DNA of 64,000 nt, from contig JACRLN010000002.1 of the NCBI GenBank assembly GCA_016215115.1, positions 62,001 to 126,000 on the forward strand, given 5' to 3'. Below, piece after piece: positions 16,986 to 26,681 of this stretch. The translations under genes and the position numbers were made by a program. This stretch comes from Nitrospirota bacterium (GTDB lineage Bacteria; Nitrospirota; Thermodesulfovibrionia; UBA6902). The notes beneath the pieces are model-generated. The model was given only the letters and a program-made list of their open reading frames with translations. It was not told where the DNA came from and ran no database searches. Every line of letters begins with the position of its first letter. Within the stretch, counting starts at the first letter, position 1.

Positions 16986-18716
16986 CTAATAGCTTTTGTA
17001 TCTGTTTGTTATCGGAAAACGCCTGTCCTTGCCGAAGGCTCTCGGCGTTATCTTTATGCCGGGTGGAGCCTGGCGCCTCTTATATTCAGCATGGTCAATC
17101 ATTTTAATGACCTTCTGTACACACTCCCTGTCACACTCCATCTGCAATATCTCCTCAAAACTGCGGTCTTCTTCAACATATGCCTTTAAAATCGGATCGA
17201 GAACAGGATAAGGCGGCAAAGTATCTGTATCACGCTGATCCGGTTTCAGTTCTGCAGTCGGCTCTTTCCATAATATCCTCTGCGGAATCAAATCCCTGTC
17301 TTCTTTCTTATTCCTCCATTTGCAAAGCTCATACACCATTGTCTTCGGTACATCTTTTATAACTGCAAATCCGCCTGCCATGTCGCCATATAAAGTAGCA
17401 TATCCTACGCTCATCTCAGACTTGTTGCCTGTTGTAAGCACAAGCCAGCCAAATTTGTTAGAAAAAGCCATTAATATATTGCCCCTTATCCTTGCCTGGA
17501 GATTTTCCTCTGTTATATCTGTCTTCAGCCCTTTAAAACTCTTAGAAAACATTTTTAAATATTCCTTAAATATGCTGTCAATGGGAATAGTCACAATTTT
17601 AATTCCAAGATTATTTGCGTGTCTGTAAGCGTCATTATAGCTTTCTTTTGATGTATATGCAGACGGCATGAATAACCCATGCACATTCTCTTTCCCGAGA
17701 GCGTCAGCGGCAATTGTTGTGACAAGGGCGGAATCAACCCCTCCGCTCAGCCCGATAACTACCTTTTTAAATCCGTTTTTAAATACATAATCTTTTGTGC
17801 CTAACAAAAGTGCATTATACACTTCTTCATTTTCCGACATTCTGATGAACTTCTTTTGCCTTACGGCCGGCTTCTGTCCTTTTTTCAGAGTAGAAGGTAT
17901 TTTAATGTTTTCAATATACTCATCATTTTGCAGAAGGGTTTTCAGCTCTTTTTTGTTCTTATCAGATACCTTCTGTGATGGACCCTTAATATCAATATCT
18001 GCAACGATCAATTCTTCTCTGAACTGTCGTCCCCTTCCTGTAATATTGCCATCTCTGTTAATTATAAGACTCCCGCCGTCAAAAACAAGTTCATCCTGGC
18101 CTCCAACCATATTTACATAAACAATTACTGCCCTGCATTCCAGCGCCCGTGTTGATAAAAGGGTTTCCCTGATTGACAATTTCCCTTCATGGTATGGCGA
18201 GGCATTGATATTGATTATGATTTCTGCACCTGACAAGGACTGTATTTTTGCAGGGCCTTTTTCCCGCCATATGTCTTCACAGATATTAACACCAATCCGG
18301 ATTCCGCCAAGATTGTAAACAGGGAATCTCTTTCCGGGCTTAAAGTATCGGTATTCGTCAAATACCCCATAATTGGGTAAATGTCTTTTGTGATAGACAT
18401 CAACAAGTTTGCCGTTTGATATCACTGCTGCTGCGTTGTATATCACTTGATTCCTGTCAACAAAACCAACAATGGTTGACAGGTCCTTCGCTGCAGCCCT
18501 GATCTCATGCAAAGCATCTATATTTTCTTTGATAAATTGAGGTTTTAATAAAAGGTCTTCAGGCGGGTATCCGGTTATTGCAAGTTCAGGAAAAACCACA
18601 ATATCGGCTTTTAACATCTTTGCTTTCTTAATATATGAACATATTTTTTTTGCGTTCCCGGAAAGATATCCAACAGTGGAATTTATTTGTGCAAGCGCTA
18701 TCCTGAGTTTCTTCAA
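16986..18716 (-). CDS. nadE: Glutamine-dependent NAD+ synthetase
   Basis: NadE amidates deamido-NAD with ammonia released from glutamine. The 576-residue protein has an N-terminal nitrilase-type glutaminase domain with the E-K-C triad (FPELAITGYPPEDLL, YHKRHLPNYGVFDEYRYF, GVNICEDIW). The C-terminal synthetase starts near 310 with VIGLSGGVDSALV. The start is TTG after GGAGGACGTAG. The TAG stop falls inside the repeat AGCTATTAGCTGAT. Confidence 0.95.
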   Translation of the reverse strand: MKKLRIALAQINSTVGYLSGNAKKICSYIKKAKMLKADIVVFPELAITGYPPEDLLLKPQFIKENIDALHEIRAAAKDLSTIVGFVDRNQVIYNAAAVISNGKLVDVYHKRHLPNYGVFDEYRYFKPGKRFPVYNLGGIRIGVNICEDIWREKGPAKIQSLSGAEIIININASPYHEGKLSIRETLLSTRALECRAVIVYVNMVGGQDELVFDGGSLIINRDGNITGRGRQFREELIVADIDIKGPSQKVSDKNKKELKTLLQNDEYIENIKIPSTLKKGQKPAVRQKKFIRMSENEEVYNALLLGTKDYVFKNGFKKVVIGLSGGVDSALVTTIAADALGKENVHGLFMPSAYTSKESYNDAYRHANNLGIKIVTIPIDSIFKEYLKMFSKSFKGLKTDITEENLQARIRGNILMAFSNKFGWLVLTTGNKSEMSVGYATLYGDMAGGFAVIKDVPKTMVYELCKWRNKKEDRDLIPQRILWKEPTAELKPDQRDTDTLPPYPVLDPILKAYVEEDRSFEEILQMECDRECVQKVIKMIDHAEYKRRQAPPGIKITPRAFGKDRRFPITNRYKSY

Positions 18717-18932
18717 CTACGTCCTCCGTGTAAAGTCTCCCTTACCCCTTACTTCTTGCTCCTTCACTCTTTCGCTTCATCAGTTCTTCATAATTTTAAG
18801 TATGATAAATAATAAATCAAAGATTCATGTTTGTAAACTTTCTGTTAGTAAACTTTGTTTTATTGACTCTCTTTACTTTCTGGAATATAATTCTACTTAT
18901 TAAAAGCAACAGGTTCAACAAAGGAGAACAAA

Positions 18933-20375
18933 ATGTATTTTAAAAAATACCCGTTACTTATCATCTTATCATTAGTACTATTAACCTCTTTCTGTGTCCA
19001 TTCAAGTGGATATGCCCAGTCATCAAAGATTTCCAAAGAATCTGTTGATTTTCTCACAAAAACAGGCGAGGCAATGGCAGAGATAGCAGAGGCTGTAAAA
19101 CCGGCGATAGTTAATATATCTACAACAAAAACAGAGAAAATAACAGGGACACCCATAGATCCTATGTTCGATGATCCATTCTTCAGGAGATTCTTTGGGG
19201 ACAGATTCAGACGTCCTGAAACCCCACGTGAGCGTAAGTCAATGAGTCTCGGCTCGGGAGTCATTGTCTCACCTGACGGTTACATTCTGACAAATACTCA
19301 CGTGGTTAAAGACGCTGATAAGATAAAGGTTACTCTTGCCGACAAGAGAGAATTTGCAGGAAAGGTAATTGGCAACGACCCGAAGACAGAAATATCCGTT
19401 ATTAGAATAGATGCCAAAGACCTTCCCACCATACCTGTTGGAAATTCCGACAAATTAAAAGTTGGAGAAGTTGTGCTGGCGGTAGGCAACCCCTTTGGTT
19501 TAAATCAGACAATCACAATGGGGATAGTCAGCGCAGTAGGAAGAGCCAATGTAGGTATTGCGGAATATGAAGATTTTATTCAGACAGACGCCGCAATCAA
19601 TCCAGGCAATTCCGGCGGTGCGCTGGTCAATGCAAAAGGAGAACTTATTGGAATAAATACAGCCATATTCAGCACAACCGGCGGTTATCAGGGAATAGGA
19701 TTTGCGATTCCAAGCAACATGGCAAAAGTTGTCATGAACAGTCTTATTGAAAAAGGAAAAGTGATCAGGGGCTGGTTCGGCGTATCCATACAGGCAATCA
19801 CCCCTGAACTGGCCCAGCAATTTAAGTTAAAGAAAGACTACGGAACGCTCGTTGCAGATGTAGTTGAAGGCAGCCCGGCAGAAAAGGCAGGCCTCATGCG
19901 CGGCGATGTTATCATTGAATTTGACGGGAAAGAAGTAAATGAACCTTTCCAGCTGAGAAATATGGTTGCAAACACACCTCCGGGAGAGACAAAAGAAATG
20001 AAAATAATACGGGAGGGTGAAACAAAAACTTTAAAGGTTATAATCGGCGAACTGCCTATGGAAACCGAGAAGATTCCCACAGTTTATGAAAACGCACTAA
20101 AGGGAGTAGTCGTTCAGAATCTGACTCCTGAAATATACAGCAAGTTGAATCTCCCTGAAAAAATGCGCGGTGTCGTTGTTACTGATATTGAAAGCGACAC
20201 CCCTGCTGAAACAGCGTTAATACCGGGAGATGTTATTCTTGAAATAAACAGAAGATCTGTTGCAACAGTAGAAGATTACAAGGCTATTGTGTCAGAGATA
20301 AAGCCTGATAAAAATATTCTACTGGTAGTTTTCCGCAAAGGGTCCACTCTTTTTGTGACAATAGGGGTAGAGTAA
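18933..20375 (+). CDS. DegP/HtrA-type periplasmic serine protease
   Basis: A periplasmic quality-control protease. In 480 residues there is a signal peptide (1-29), a trypsin-like domain and two PDZ domains (about 265-355 and 385-475). The catalytic His is in NTHVV (123) and Ser in GNSGGA (217). The usual Asp of the KTD motif reads KTEIS, so Glu occupies about position 153. AAAGGAG precedes the ATG. The upstream gap toward nadE (18717-18932) is AT-rich and should hold the promoter. DegQ-like assignment within the family is not possible by eye. Confidence 0.93.
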   Translation: MYFKKYPLLIILSLVLLTSFCVHSSGYAQSSKISKESVDFLTKTGEAMAEIAEAVKPAIVNISTTKTEKITGTPIDPMFDDPFFRRFFGDRFRRPETPRERKSMSLGSGVIVSPDGYILTNTHVVKDADKIKVTLADKREFAGKVIGNDPKTEISVIRIDAKDLPTIPVGNSDKLKVGEVVLAVGNPFGLNQTITMGIVSAVGRANVGIAEYEDFIQTDAAINPGNSGGALVNAKGELIGINTAIFSTTGGYQGIGFAIPSNMAKVVMNSLIEKGKVIRGWFGVSIQAITPELAQQFKLKKDYGTLVADVVEGSPAEKAGLMRGDVIIEFDGKEVNEPFQLRNMVANTPPGETKEMKIIREGETKTLKVIIGELPMETEKIPTVYENALKGVVVQNLTPEIYSKLNLPEKMRGVVVTDIESDTPAETALIPGDVILEINRRSVATVEDYKAIVSEIKPDKNILLVVFRKGSTLFVTIGVE

Positions 20376-20384
20376 ATAAAATTC

Positions 20385-20412
20385 GTAGGGGCGATTCATG
20401 AATCGCCCCTAC
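20385..20412. repeat. 28-bp GTAGGGGCGATTC palindrome between htrA and larC
   Basis: GTAGGGGCGATTCA is followed directly by its reverse complement. The CTAC at its right end supplies the TAG stop codon of larC. It could also act as a hairpin for the convergent htrA and larC transcripts. Confidence 0.9.
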
Positions 20413-21602
20413 TGTCCAAGGGCCTTCATTACTTCCAAAAGCGGCAAATTATATTTCTTCGCTATCCTTTTACAGTCTTCATATTCAACAGACTTCTTCT
20501 GCCTCTTGTCACCAAAATGTAAAATTTTGATATCCACCCTGCCGTATTTTGTTTTTACCGATTTAATCTCTCTGCGCAGAATTTTTCTCTCCGCTTTGTA
20601 GAACCTGACACCTATGCTTGTTGTCTCGTTCAATATAATATCAATTAACTCTTCCTTTTCCTTTTCATTGCAGAGTACACTTAGTTTTATTCCGGGTCTG
20701 CCCTTTTTCATGATTATCTGTGTTAAAAAAACATCGAGTGCGCCTTCTTTAAAAAGTTTTTCCATGACATATTCATAAGCCTGCGGATTCATGTCGTCGA
20801 TGTTGGTTTCGATAATCATAATCTCTTCAGCAATTGTAGGGGCGTATTGCAATACGCCCCTACCGCTGACCGCTGACTGCTCTCCAACAATCATCGTCAG
20901 CGCATTAGGCTGTCCTTTAAAATCTTTATTGCCGGCACCGGTGCCTGTCTTTAAGATTTTCATTTCCGGAATACTGCTGAACCTTTTTGCAAGTGAAGAA
21001 ATAAGCACCGCACCGGTAGGAGTTGTAAGCTCGAACAGAATATCGGCTGAATAAACAGGTACACCCTTCAGTAACTGCACAGTCGCAGGAGCAGGCACGG
21101 GAAGAAGCCCGTGTTCGGTCTTTACATTACCACTTCCGACATTTACAGGAGAAGAATAAACTGCATCAATTCCAAGAATATCCAGACCTATTAAAGTTCC
21201 GAATATATCAACAATACAGTCAACCGCCCCGAGTTCATGGAGGTGAATATCCTGTATTTCTCTTCCGTGTACTTTTGCCTCAGCCTCAAAAAGTCTTTTG
21301 AAAATTGATAAGCCTTTTTGTTTTATTTCTTTTGCGAGAGTTGAAGTTATGATTATCTTTTCTATATCCTTCCACTTTTTAGCTGACGGCTGCCGGCTGA
21401 CGGCTGACCGCTTTAGTACAACATCCACCTTTGTTGCCACTATCCCGGCCCTCTTCACCTTTGAGGCCTTTAATTCATAACCACGAACAGGCAGGCAAGA
21501 CAGCCTCCTTTTCAATTCTTCAAGAGGCACGCCCGCATCAACCAGGGCCCCAAGAAGCATGTCACCGCTTATGCCTGAAAAGCAATTGAAGTATGCAATC
21601 AT
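20409..21602 (-). CDS. larC: Nickel pincer cofactor biosynthesis protein LarC
   Basis: LarC inserts nickel into the pyridinium dithio-mononucleotide to make the nickel-pincer cofactor of lactate racemase and relatives. The 397-residue frame is continuous from MIAYFNCFSGISGDMLLGALVDAGVP to the C-terminus, with no frameshift between the two halves as found in some lactobacilli. Motifs are DIHLHELGAVDCIVDIFG near 120, ELTTPTGAVLISSL near 185 and ETNIDDMNPQAYEYV near 263. Two repeat blocks sit in frame (RSAVSRQPSAKK near 65 and GEQSAVSGRGVLQYAP near 240). LarB lies just upstream. Confidence 0.93.
   Translation of the reverse strand: MIAYFNCFSGISGDMLLGALVDAGVPLEELKRRLSCLPVRGYELKASKVKRAGIVATKVDVVLKRSAVSRQPSAKKWKDIEKIIITSTLAKEIKQKGLSIFKRLFEAEAKVHGREIQDIHLHELGAVDCIVDIFGTLIGLDILGIDAVYSSPVNVGSGNVKTEHGLLPVPAPATVQLLKGVPVYSADILFELTTPTGAVLISSLAKRFSSIPEMKILKTGTGAGNKDFKGQPNALTMIVGEQSAVSGRGVLQYAPTIAEEIMIIETNIDDMNPQAYEYVMEKLFKEGALDVFLTQIIMKKGRPGIKLSVLCNEKEKEELIDIILNETTSIGVRFYKAERKILRREIKSVKTKYGRVDIKILHFGDKRQKKSVEYEDCKRIAKKYNLPLLEVMKALGQ
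20836..20863. repeat. 28-bp GTAGGGGCGTATT palindrome inside larC
   Basis: GTAGGGGCGTATTG is followed directly by its reverse complement, in frame, and then CGCTGACCGCTGACTGC heptamers. The insert encodes SAVSGRGVLQYAP. Confidence 0.9.
21381..21413. repeat. Heptamer array inside larC
   Basis: Degenerate AGCTGAC/GGCTGAC units lie in frame and encode RSAVSRQPSA. The same units recur in the gap at 21603-21640. Confidence 0.8.
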
Positions 21603-21607
21603 ATCTC

Positions 21608-22369
21608 TTAGCTGATAGCTGATAGCTGATTGCTATTAGCTATATTTATCTTATGAGCCAGAACACCTGCGCCAAAACCATTATCTATATTCATCACTGC
21701 AATGCCAGGGACACAGGAGTTAAGCATCGCAAAAAGAGCGGTGATGCCGCCAAAGCTTGTACCGTATCCTACAGACGTTGGAACAGCGATCACCGGTTTC
21801 TCCGTCATTCCGCCCACAACAGAAGGAAGCGCGCCTTCCATTCCAGCTACTACAATTATAACGCGGGACTCTTTTATAAGGTCATTATTGCCCATCAATC
21901 TGTGAAGTCCTGCAACTCCCACATCATATACTGTATTTACCTTACTGCCGAGAAAAGAGGCCGTGACCACAGCTTCATCAGCAACAGGAATATCAGATGT
22001 GCCTGCCGTGAGAACAAGTATATTGCCTTTTTTCTTTTTTTCCTCACCAATTGATATCATGCCTGATTCAGGATGAAACAAAGCATCTTTAATCTTCAGG
22101 GAACTGTAAATCTTTTCTGTTGCCTTTGAAATAAGAAAACTTCTGCTTTTTTTAAACATTGCTTTTGCAATCGCTATTACCTGCTCTTCTGTCTTGCCGG
22201 CAGCAAATATAACTTCAGGCACTCCCTGTCTGAGATGCCTGTGGTGGTCCACCTTTGCAAATGAAATATCTTCATAGGGCAAATGTTTCAGCTTCTTGAT
22301 TGCGTTTTCAACGGAAATCTTGTTGTTCTTAACTGAGTCAAGAATTTCTTTTATCTTGTCGTTGGTCAT
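21608..22369 (-). CDS. larB: Nickel pincer cofactor carboxylase/hydrolase LarB
   Basis: LarB carboxylates nicotinic acid adenine dinucleotide and hydrolyses the phosphoanhydride, the first step of the pincer cofactor path. The 253-residue protein resembles PurE in its C-terminal half (NILVLTAGTSDIPVADEAVVTA, VVAGMEGALPSVVGGM, VPTSVGYG). The last residues NQLSAIS and the stop are encoded by AGCTGAT-type heptamers. larB and larC are separated by only five bases. LarE and the racemase LarA are not in the window. Confidence 0.92.
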   Translation of the reverse strand: MTNDKIKEILDSVKNNKISVENAIKKLKHLPYEDISFAKVDHHRHLRQGVPEVIFAAGKTEEQVIAIAKAMFKKSRSFLISKATEKIYSSLKIKDALFHPESGMISIGEEKKKKGNILVLTAGTSDIPVADEAVVTASFLGSKVNTVYDVGVAGLHRLMGNNDLIKESRVIIVVAGMEGALPSVVGGMTEKPVIAVPTSVGYGTSFGGITALFAMLNSCVPGIAVMNIDNGFGAGVLAHKINIANSNQLSAIS

Positions 22370-22398
22370 ATTTTAAGGCTCTTGTAAAATATTGATTT

Positions 22399-22485
22399 GT
22401 CATTCCCGAAGTTTTTTATCGGGAATCCAGCATTCTTGAAAACCAACTGCTTCTGGATTCCCGCTCAACAGAATGCTGGAATGAC
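22399..22485. repeat. GTCATTCCCG palindrome pair
   Basis: Two hairpin units (GTCATTCCCG...CGGGAAT and TGGATTCCCGC...GCTGGAATGAC) lie between larB and gpsA. The second unit is close to the inside of element A. Confidence 0.75.
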
Positions 22486-22517
22486 AGCGTTTGTATTATA
22501 ATCACTCTTCCCGGAAA

Positions 22518-23507
22518 TCAAAACTCCGATTTCAGCGCCCTGTTCATAAGCAATCTTACGGCCTCTGCAGGGCTCTTATCTTTGTATATGACCTGATAGA
22601 CCTGGTCCACTATCGGCATTTCCACGTTGTATTTCCGGGAAAGTTCAAAGGCAGATAACGAAGTTGCAACACCTTCCGCAACGCTTTTTGTAGATGACAG
22701 GATGTCTCTGAGCGTCATGCCTTTTCCGAGATTAATACCAACCGTATAATTTCTTGAAAGAGACCCTGTACACGTAAGTACAAGGTCCCCAAGACCACTC
22801 AAACCTCTAAATGTTCTTGGATCAGCGCCCATAGCCTCGCCCAGCCTTACTATCTCTGCAAGACCTCTTGTTATAAGGGCCGCCCGTGCATTGTGACCCA
22901 GACCCAGTCCATCAGATATTCCTGATGCAATCGCAATCACATTTTTCAAAGCCCCTCCGAGCTCAACTCCGAGGACATCGCTATGAGTATAAACCCTGAA
23001 ATAGCTGGTATTGAAAATTTCCTGAAGCTGAATACCAAGATCAGGGTTCTCTGTTGCAAGTGTTACTGCTGTTGGATATTTTTTTACTACCTCTTTTGCA
23101 AAACTCGGGCCTGAAAGTACAGCAACTTGCCGTTTTGTAATCTCTTTCAGAATTGAAGATACTGTAAACAAGGTCCCCTGTTCAATACCTTTCGATGCGC
23201 TGATTATGACGGTATCTTCTGAAATAATATTTACTACTCCTTTAAACACCGAGCGTGTAAACTGCGTCGGTACAACATTCAAAATGTAACGGGCCTTTTT
23301 AATTGCATCTTTCAGATTGTTTGTCACTTTCATTTTTTGAGAAAGAGATATCCCGGGAAGATACGTGCTGTTTATATGAGAAAGGTTTATCTCCTGAACA
23401 ACATTTTCCTCAAAAGACCATAGTGTAACATCATACTCCTTCTCTGCGAGAAGGTTTGCAAGTGTTGTCCCCCAGTTCCCTGCTCCTATCACTGAAATAT
23501 AGCTCAT
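22518..23507 (-). CDS. gpsA: Glycerol-3-phosphate dehydrogenase [NAD(P)+]
   Basis: GpsA reduces dihydroxyacetone phosphate to sn-glycerol 3-phosphate for phospholipid synthesis. The 329-residue protein has the Rossmann start VIGAGNWGTTLANLL, SASKGIE near 105, LSGPSFAKEV near 135, the catalytic Lys in GGALKNVIAIASG near 190 and GLSGLGDLVLTCTG near 240. A GAGG-type ribosome site precedes the ATG. Confidence 0.95.
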   Translation of the reverse strand: MSYISVIGAGNWGTTLANLLAEKEYDVTLWSFEENVVQEINLSHINSTYLPGISLSQKMKVTNNLKDAIKKARYILNVVPTQFTRSVFKGVVNIISEDTVIISASKGIEQGTLFTVSSILKEITKRQVAVLSGPSFAKEVVKKYPTAVTLATENPDLGIQLQEIFNTSYFRVYTHSDVLGVELGGALKNVIAIASGISDGLGLGHNARAALITRGLAEIVRLGEAMGADPRTFRGLSGLGDLVLTCTGSLSRNYTVGINLGKGMTLRDILSSTKSVAEGVATSLSAFELSRKYNVEMPIVDQVYQVIYKDKSPAEAVRLLMNRALKSEF

Positions 23508-23579
23508 AATAATACCTCAAAAGTTGCCTTGAAAATGGGCCAAAAGCCTCCATGTTCCCTCCTCCGCAAGGAGGGAGAG

Positions 23580-23611
23580 TGTTCTCCTTACTCCTTACTC
23601 CTTACTCCTTC
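23580..23611. repeat. CCTTACT heptamers forming the glnS C-terminus
   Basis: Three to four CCTTACT units overlap the 3' end of glnS. In the coding direction they give KEGVRSKE and the stop codon. Confidence 0.85.
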
Positions 23612-25303
23612 TTTCTGCCCCTTCTCAATTTTTGCCCATGTGTCGCGTAATGTTACAGTACGGTTGAAAACAGGTTTCCCCGCTGAAGAATCAGGGTCCA
23701 CGCAAAAATAACCCATCCTCTCAAACTGATATCTGCTGCCTGACCTTGCATCTGCAAGACATGGTTCAAGCCTGCAGTACGTTAATGTCTCTAATGAATT
23801 CGGATTAATATTGGACTTAAAATCTTTACCTTCCTCAACATCGTCAGGGTCTTCTTTTAACAGGAGATGATCATACAGCCGCACCTCAGCTTCAATCGCA
23901 TGTGAAGCAGAGACCCAGTGCAAGGTTGCCTTGACCTTTCGTTTGTCGGGAGCATCCCCGCCCCTTGTTGCAGGGTCATATGTGCAGTGCAATTCAACAA
24001 CTTCACAGGTCTTTTCATCTTTGATCACTTTAACACATGTAATATAGTAAGCATACCGTAAACGAACCTCACGTCCGGGCGCCAATCTGAAAAACTGCTT
24101 CGGAGGATCTTCACGAAAATCATCTCTTTCAATATACAATATTTTCGAAAAAGCAACTTTGCGCATTCCCATAGCAGGATCTTCAGGATTATTGACGGCG
24201 TCCAGTTCCTCTGTTTTGTCCTCCGGATAATTGATGATGATTACTTTAAGCGGCCGGAGCACCGCCATAACACGTGGTGCGGTTTTGTTCAAATCCTCCC
24301 TGATGCAATATTCAAGAAGCGCTATATCCACAACACTGTCTCTCTTTGCAACGCCTATACGCTCACAAAAGTTTCTGATTGATTCCGGAGTATAGCCGCG
24401 TCTTCGCAAGCCGGATATGGTAGGCATACGGGGGTCATTCCATCCATTGACAAATCCGCCTTCCACCAACCGGAGAAGCCTCCGTTTGCTCATAACTGTG
24501 TAACTGAGATTAAGACGGGCAAATTCTATCTGTTGCGGATGACATTTGACCTTCAATTCATCAAGAAACCAGTCGTACAAAGGGCGATGGTCCTCAAATT
24601 CAAGCGTGCATATCGAATGTGTAATTCCTTCAATTGAATCAGAGACGCAGTGGGCAAAATCATACATCGGATAAATGCACCACTTATTTCCCGTCCTGTG
24701 ATGTTCAGCATGGAGTATACGGTATATCACAGGGTCACGCATATTTATGTTTCCTGAAGTCATGTCAATTTTTGCCCGAAGAGTACGGGATCCATCAGGA
24801 AATTCCCCGGCCCGCATGCGCTCGAACAGATCAATATCTTCTTCAATTGAACGATTGCGGTATGGACTGTCTTTCCCCGGCGCGGTCAGAGTGCCGCGGT
24901 ACTGCCTTATTTCATCTGCGTTCAAGTCGCAAACATACGCCTTTCCAGCCTTAATGAGCTGAACAGCATACCGGTACATCTGCTCGAAGTAATCGGATGC
25001 ATAATACATCCTGTCTCCCCAGTCAAACCCAAGCCACCTGACGTCCTCTTTGATCGATTCCACGTACTCTACTTCCTCTTTAGTAGGATTGGTATCATCA
25101 AATCGCAGATTGCAAAGACCGTTGAAGTCCCTTGCAATACCGAAGTTGAGACAGATGGATTTTGCGTGACCGATATGCAGATAACCGTTCGGCTCCGGCG
25201 GAAAACGGGTATGAACACGATTATTGTTCTTGCCAGCCTTCAAATCCTCTGTGACAATGTCTCTTATGAAATCAGATGGACGATTTGAGTCCGGTATAGT
25301 CAT
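23588..25303 (-). CDS. glnS: Glutaminyl-tRNA synthetase
   Basis: GlnS charges tRNA-Gln directly. The 571-residue protein has the HIGH-type [13 protein letters not shown] near 43, [14 protein letters not shown], and the KMSKS equivalent VMSKRRLL near 270, with the two C-terminal anticodon-binding beta-barrels that distinguish it from GluRS. The C-terminal tail [10 protein letters not shown] and the stop are encoded by CCTTACT heptamers. GluRS is also present (28120-29547). Confidence 0.95.
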   Translation of the reverse strand: MTIPDSNRPSDFIRDIVTEDLKAGKNNNRVHTRFPPEPNGYLHIGHAKSICLNFGIARDFNGLCNLRFDDTNPTKEEVEYVESIKEDVRWLGFDWGDRMYYASDYFEQMYRYAVQLIKAGKAYVCDLNADEIRQYRGTLTAPGKDSPYRNRSIEEDIDLFERMRAGEFPDGSRTLRAKIDMTSGNINMRDPVIYRILHAEHHRTGNKWCIYPMYDFAHCVSDSIEGITHSICTLEFEDHRPLYDWFLDELKVKCHPQQIEFARLNLSYTVMSKRRLLRLVEGGFVNGWNDPRMPTISGLRRRGYTPESIRNFCERIGVAKRDSVVDIALLEYCIREDLNKTAPRVMAVLRPLKVIIINYPEDKTEELDAVNNPEDPAMGMRKVAFSKILYIERDDFREDPPKQFFRLAPGREVRLRYAYYITCVKVIKDEKTCEVVELHCTYDPATRGGDAPDKRKVKATLHWVSASHAIEAEVRLYDHLLLKEDPDDVEEGKDFKSNINPNSLETLTYCRLEPCLADARSGSRYQFERMGYFCVDPDSSAGKPVFNRTVTLRDTWAKIEKGQKEGVRSKE

Positions 25304-25573
25304 ATATGCAAATCCTTAGATCCGGTTTAACTTTGAATATAAAATCATATCCTTTTTTAAGAGATTATTTTAGCACATTACAGAGATTTGGTAGGAGATT
25401 TTGTTTTTTGCAAGAGTCATCCCAAACAAATAAGAGGTAACAACTGAAACCGAAGATTAATGATTGATATATGTTATTCAATTTTTAGTCTTATCCGTTC
25501 CACATGGAAAAACGTATTAGATTTGTGAAAAAGCAACGGCAAAAGATAAACTTATCTATGCGATACGGAAAAT

Positions 25574-26323
25574 ATGCAATCGGCAGCCGGGCGACCGGGA
25601 ATGTCTGACGGAGTGCATGCCATGCGTAAAGGATTAAGCCATGGCCATAAGCACTTTCCAGAAGATTTTAAAATACTTTACGAAGACCGGGACATACTGG
25701 TCGTGGTCAAGCCGCCCGGCCTTCTGACAATGGGCACGGACAGGGACAAATCAAGAACAGCCTACTTTATGCTGACCGATTATGTCCGCAAGGGTGACCC
25801 AAGGTCCCAAAAGCGCATTTTCATCGTTCACCGGCTGGACCGCGACACATCCGGGATACTCATTTTCGCAAAGAGCATGGAGGCCAAGCTGCGCTTGCAA
25901 AGCCAATGGGAAGAAACAGAGAAGAAATATTTAGCCGTCGTTCACGGCAGGTTCAAGAAAAGGGAGGGGAAGATTACAACATACCTGACTGAGAACAAGG
26001 CTCACGTCGTATATTCCACATCCGACCCCGCAAAAGGAAAACTGTCTCATACCGCTTACAGGGTGCTTAAGGAGACGAAAGAGTTTTCCTTGCTGGAGGT
26101 TGATCTTTTAACGGGCAGAAAGCATCAGATACGCGTGCATCTCGCTGATATCGGACACCCGGTTGTGGGCGACGGGAAGTATGGAAAGGGGAAAGGTGCA
26201 TACAAACGTTTAGCGCTTCACGCCAAATCGATTTCCTTCACACACCCTATCAGCGGTAAGCGGCTTACGTTTGAAACCGGACTTCCCGAATATTTCAATA
26301 AACTGCTTTGTGTTAAAACATAA
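25574..26323 (+). CDS. RluA-family pseudouridine synthase
   Basis: A 23S rRNA or tRNA pseudouridine synthase. The 249-residue protein has the signature HRLDRDTSGILIFAKS with the catalytic Asp near 98, LLEVDLLTGRKHQIRVHLADIGHPVVGD near 180 and a C-terminal LALHAKSISFTHP. There is no S4 domain. The start at 25574 is uncertain, since ATG 25601 is also possible and neither has a strong ribosome site. Local base composition is more GC-rich than the neighbours (for example CGGCAGCCGGGCGACCGGG), so recent transfer is possible. Confidence 0.88.
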   Translation: MQSAAGRPGMSDGVHAMRKGLSHGHKHFPEDFKILYEDRDILVVVKPPGLLTMGTDRDKSRTAYFMLTDYVRKGDPRSQKRIFIVHRLDRDTSGILIFAKSMEAKLRLQSQWEETEKKYLAVVHGRFKKREGKITTYLTENKAHVVYSTSDPAKGKLSHTAYRVLKETKEFSLLEVDLLTGRKHQIRVHLADIGHPVVGDGKYGKGKGAYKRLALHAKSISFTHPISGKRLTFETGLPEYFNKLLCVKT

Positions 26324-26336
26324 ACACCTAACAATT

Positions 26337-26361
26337 GTCATTCCGGCTTGTCCGGAATGAC
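26337..26361. repeat. 25-bp GTCATTCCGG palindrome
   Basis: GTCATTCCGG and CCGGAATGAC flank a CTTGT loop. It is the minimal unit of the interspersed family and lies just after the pseudouridine synthase stop, where it could act as an end-of-transcript hairpin. Confidence 0.85.
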
Positions 26362-26579
26362 AAAACAAAGAATCACTAAATTTACTGAATGATAAACAGA
26401 GGATGTAACATGTCAAAGGCCTTACGCCATGGTCGGCGACTTTGCGTTTCTGAAGGTTGTTTCGGTTAATCCTGCGGGGCCTTCCTTGACTGGGGCCTGC
26501 AAAAAGATTTGCTCGTGCCTTTCAGGGAGCAAAAGCAAAATCTTTTGCGCTGTGGAACTTTTGGACTTTCGCGTTTCGG
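26362..26579. other. Intergenic stretch with an imperfect hairpin, no gene supported
   Basis: GCAAAAAGATTTGCTC and GAGCAAAAGCAAAATCTT form an imperfect inverted repeat near 26499-26550. The ORFs of the track here are short and on the wrong strand for the small gene that follows. Nothing else is recognised. Confidence 0.4.
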
Positions 26580-26681
26580 TTATTTATTTCTCTTTTTCTC
26601 TATCTTTGCCAGCTTCTTCTCTTTAGCTGTCTTCTGCGGTTTTTTCTTCACGTCTTTTTTAATGTTTTGTGATTTTGCCAT
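26580..26681 (-). CDS. Very small basic protein, 33 residues
   Basis: This is too short for the ORF track. ATG 26681 is preceded by GGAGAG at good spacing, and the frame reads MAKSQNIKKDVKKKPQKTAK then EKKLAKIEKKRNK before TAA. It is 45% Lys. I recall similar tiny MANSQN-KKDVKK-type proteins as hypothetical proteins in anaerobic Gram-negative genomes, but cannot name a family or function. Binding nucleic acid is a guess from charge. Confidence 0.65.
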   Translation of the reverse strand: MAKSQNIKKDVKKKPQKTAKEKKLAKIEKKRNK

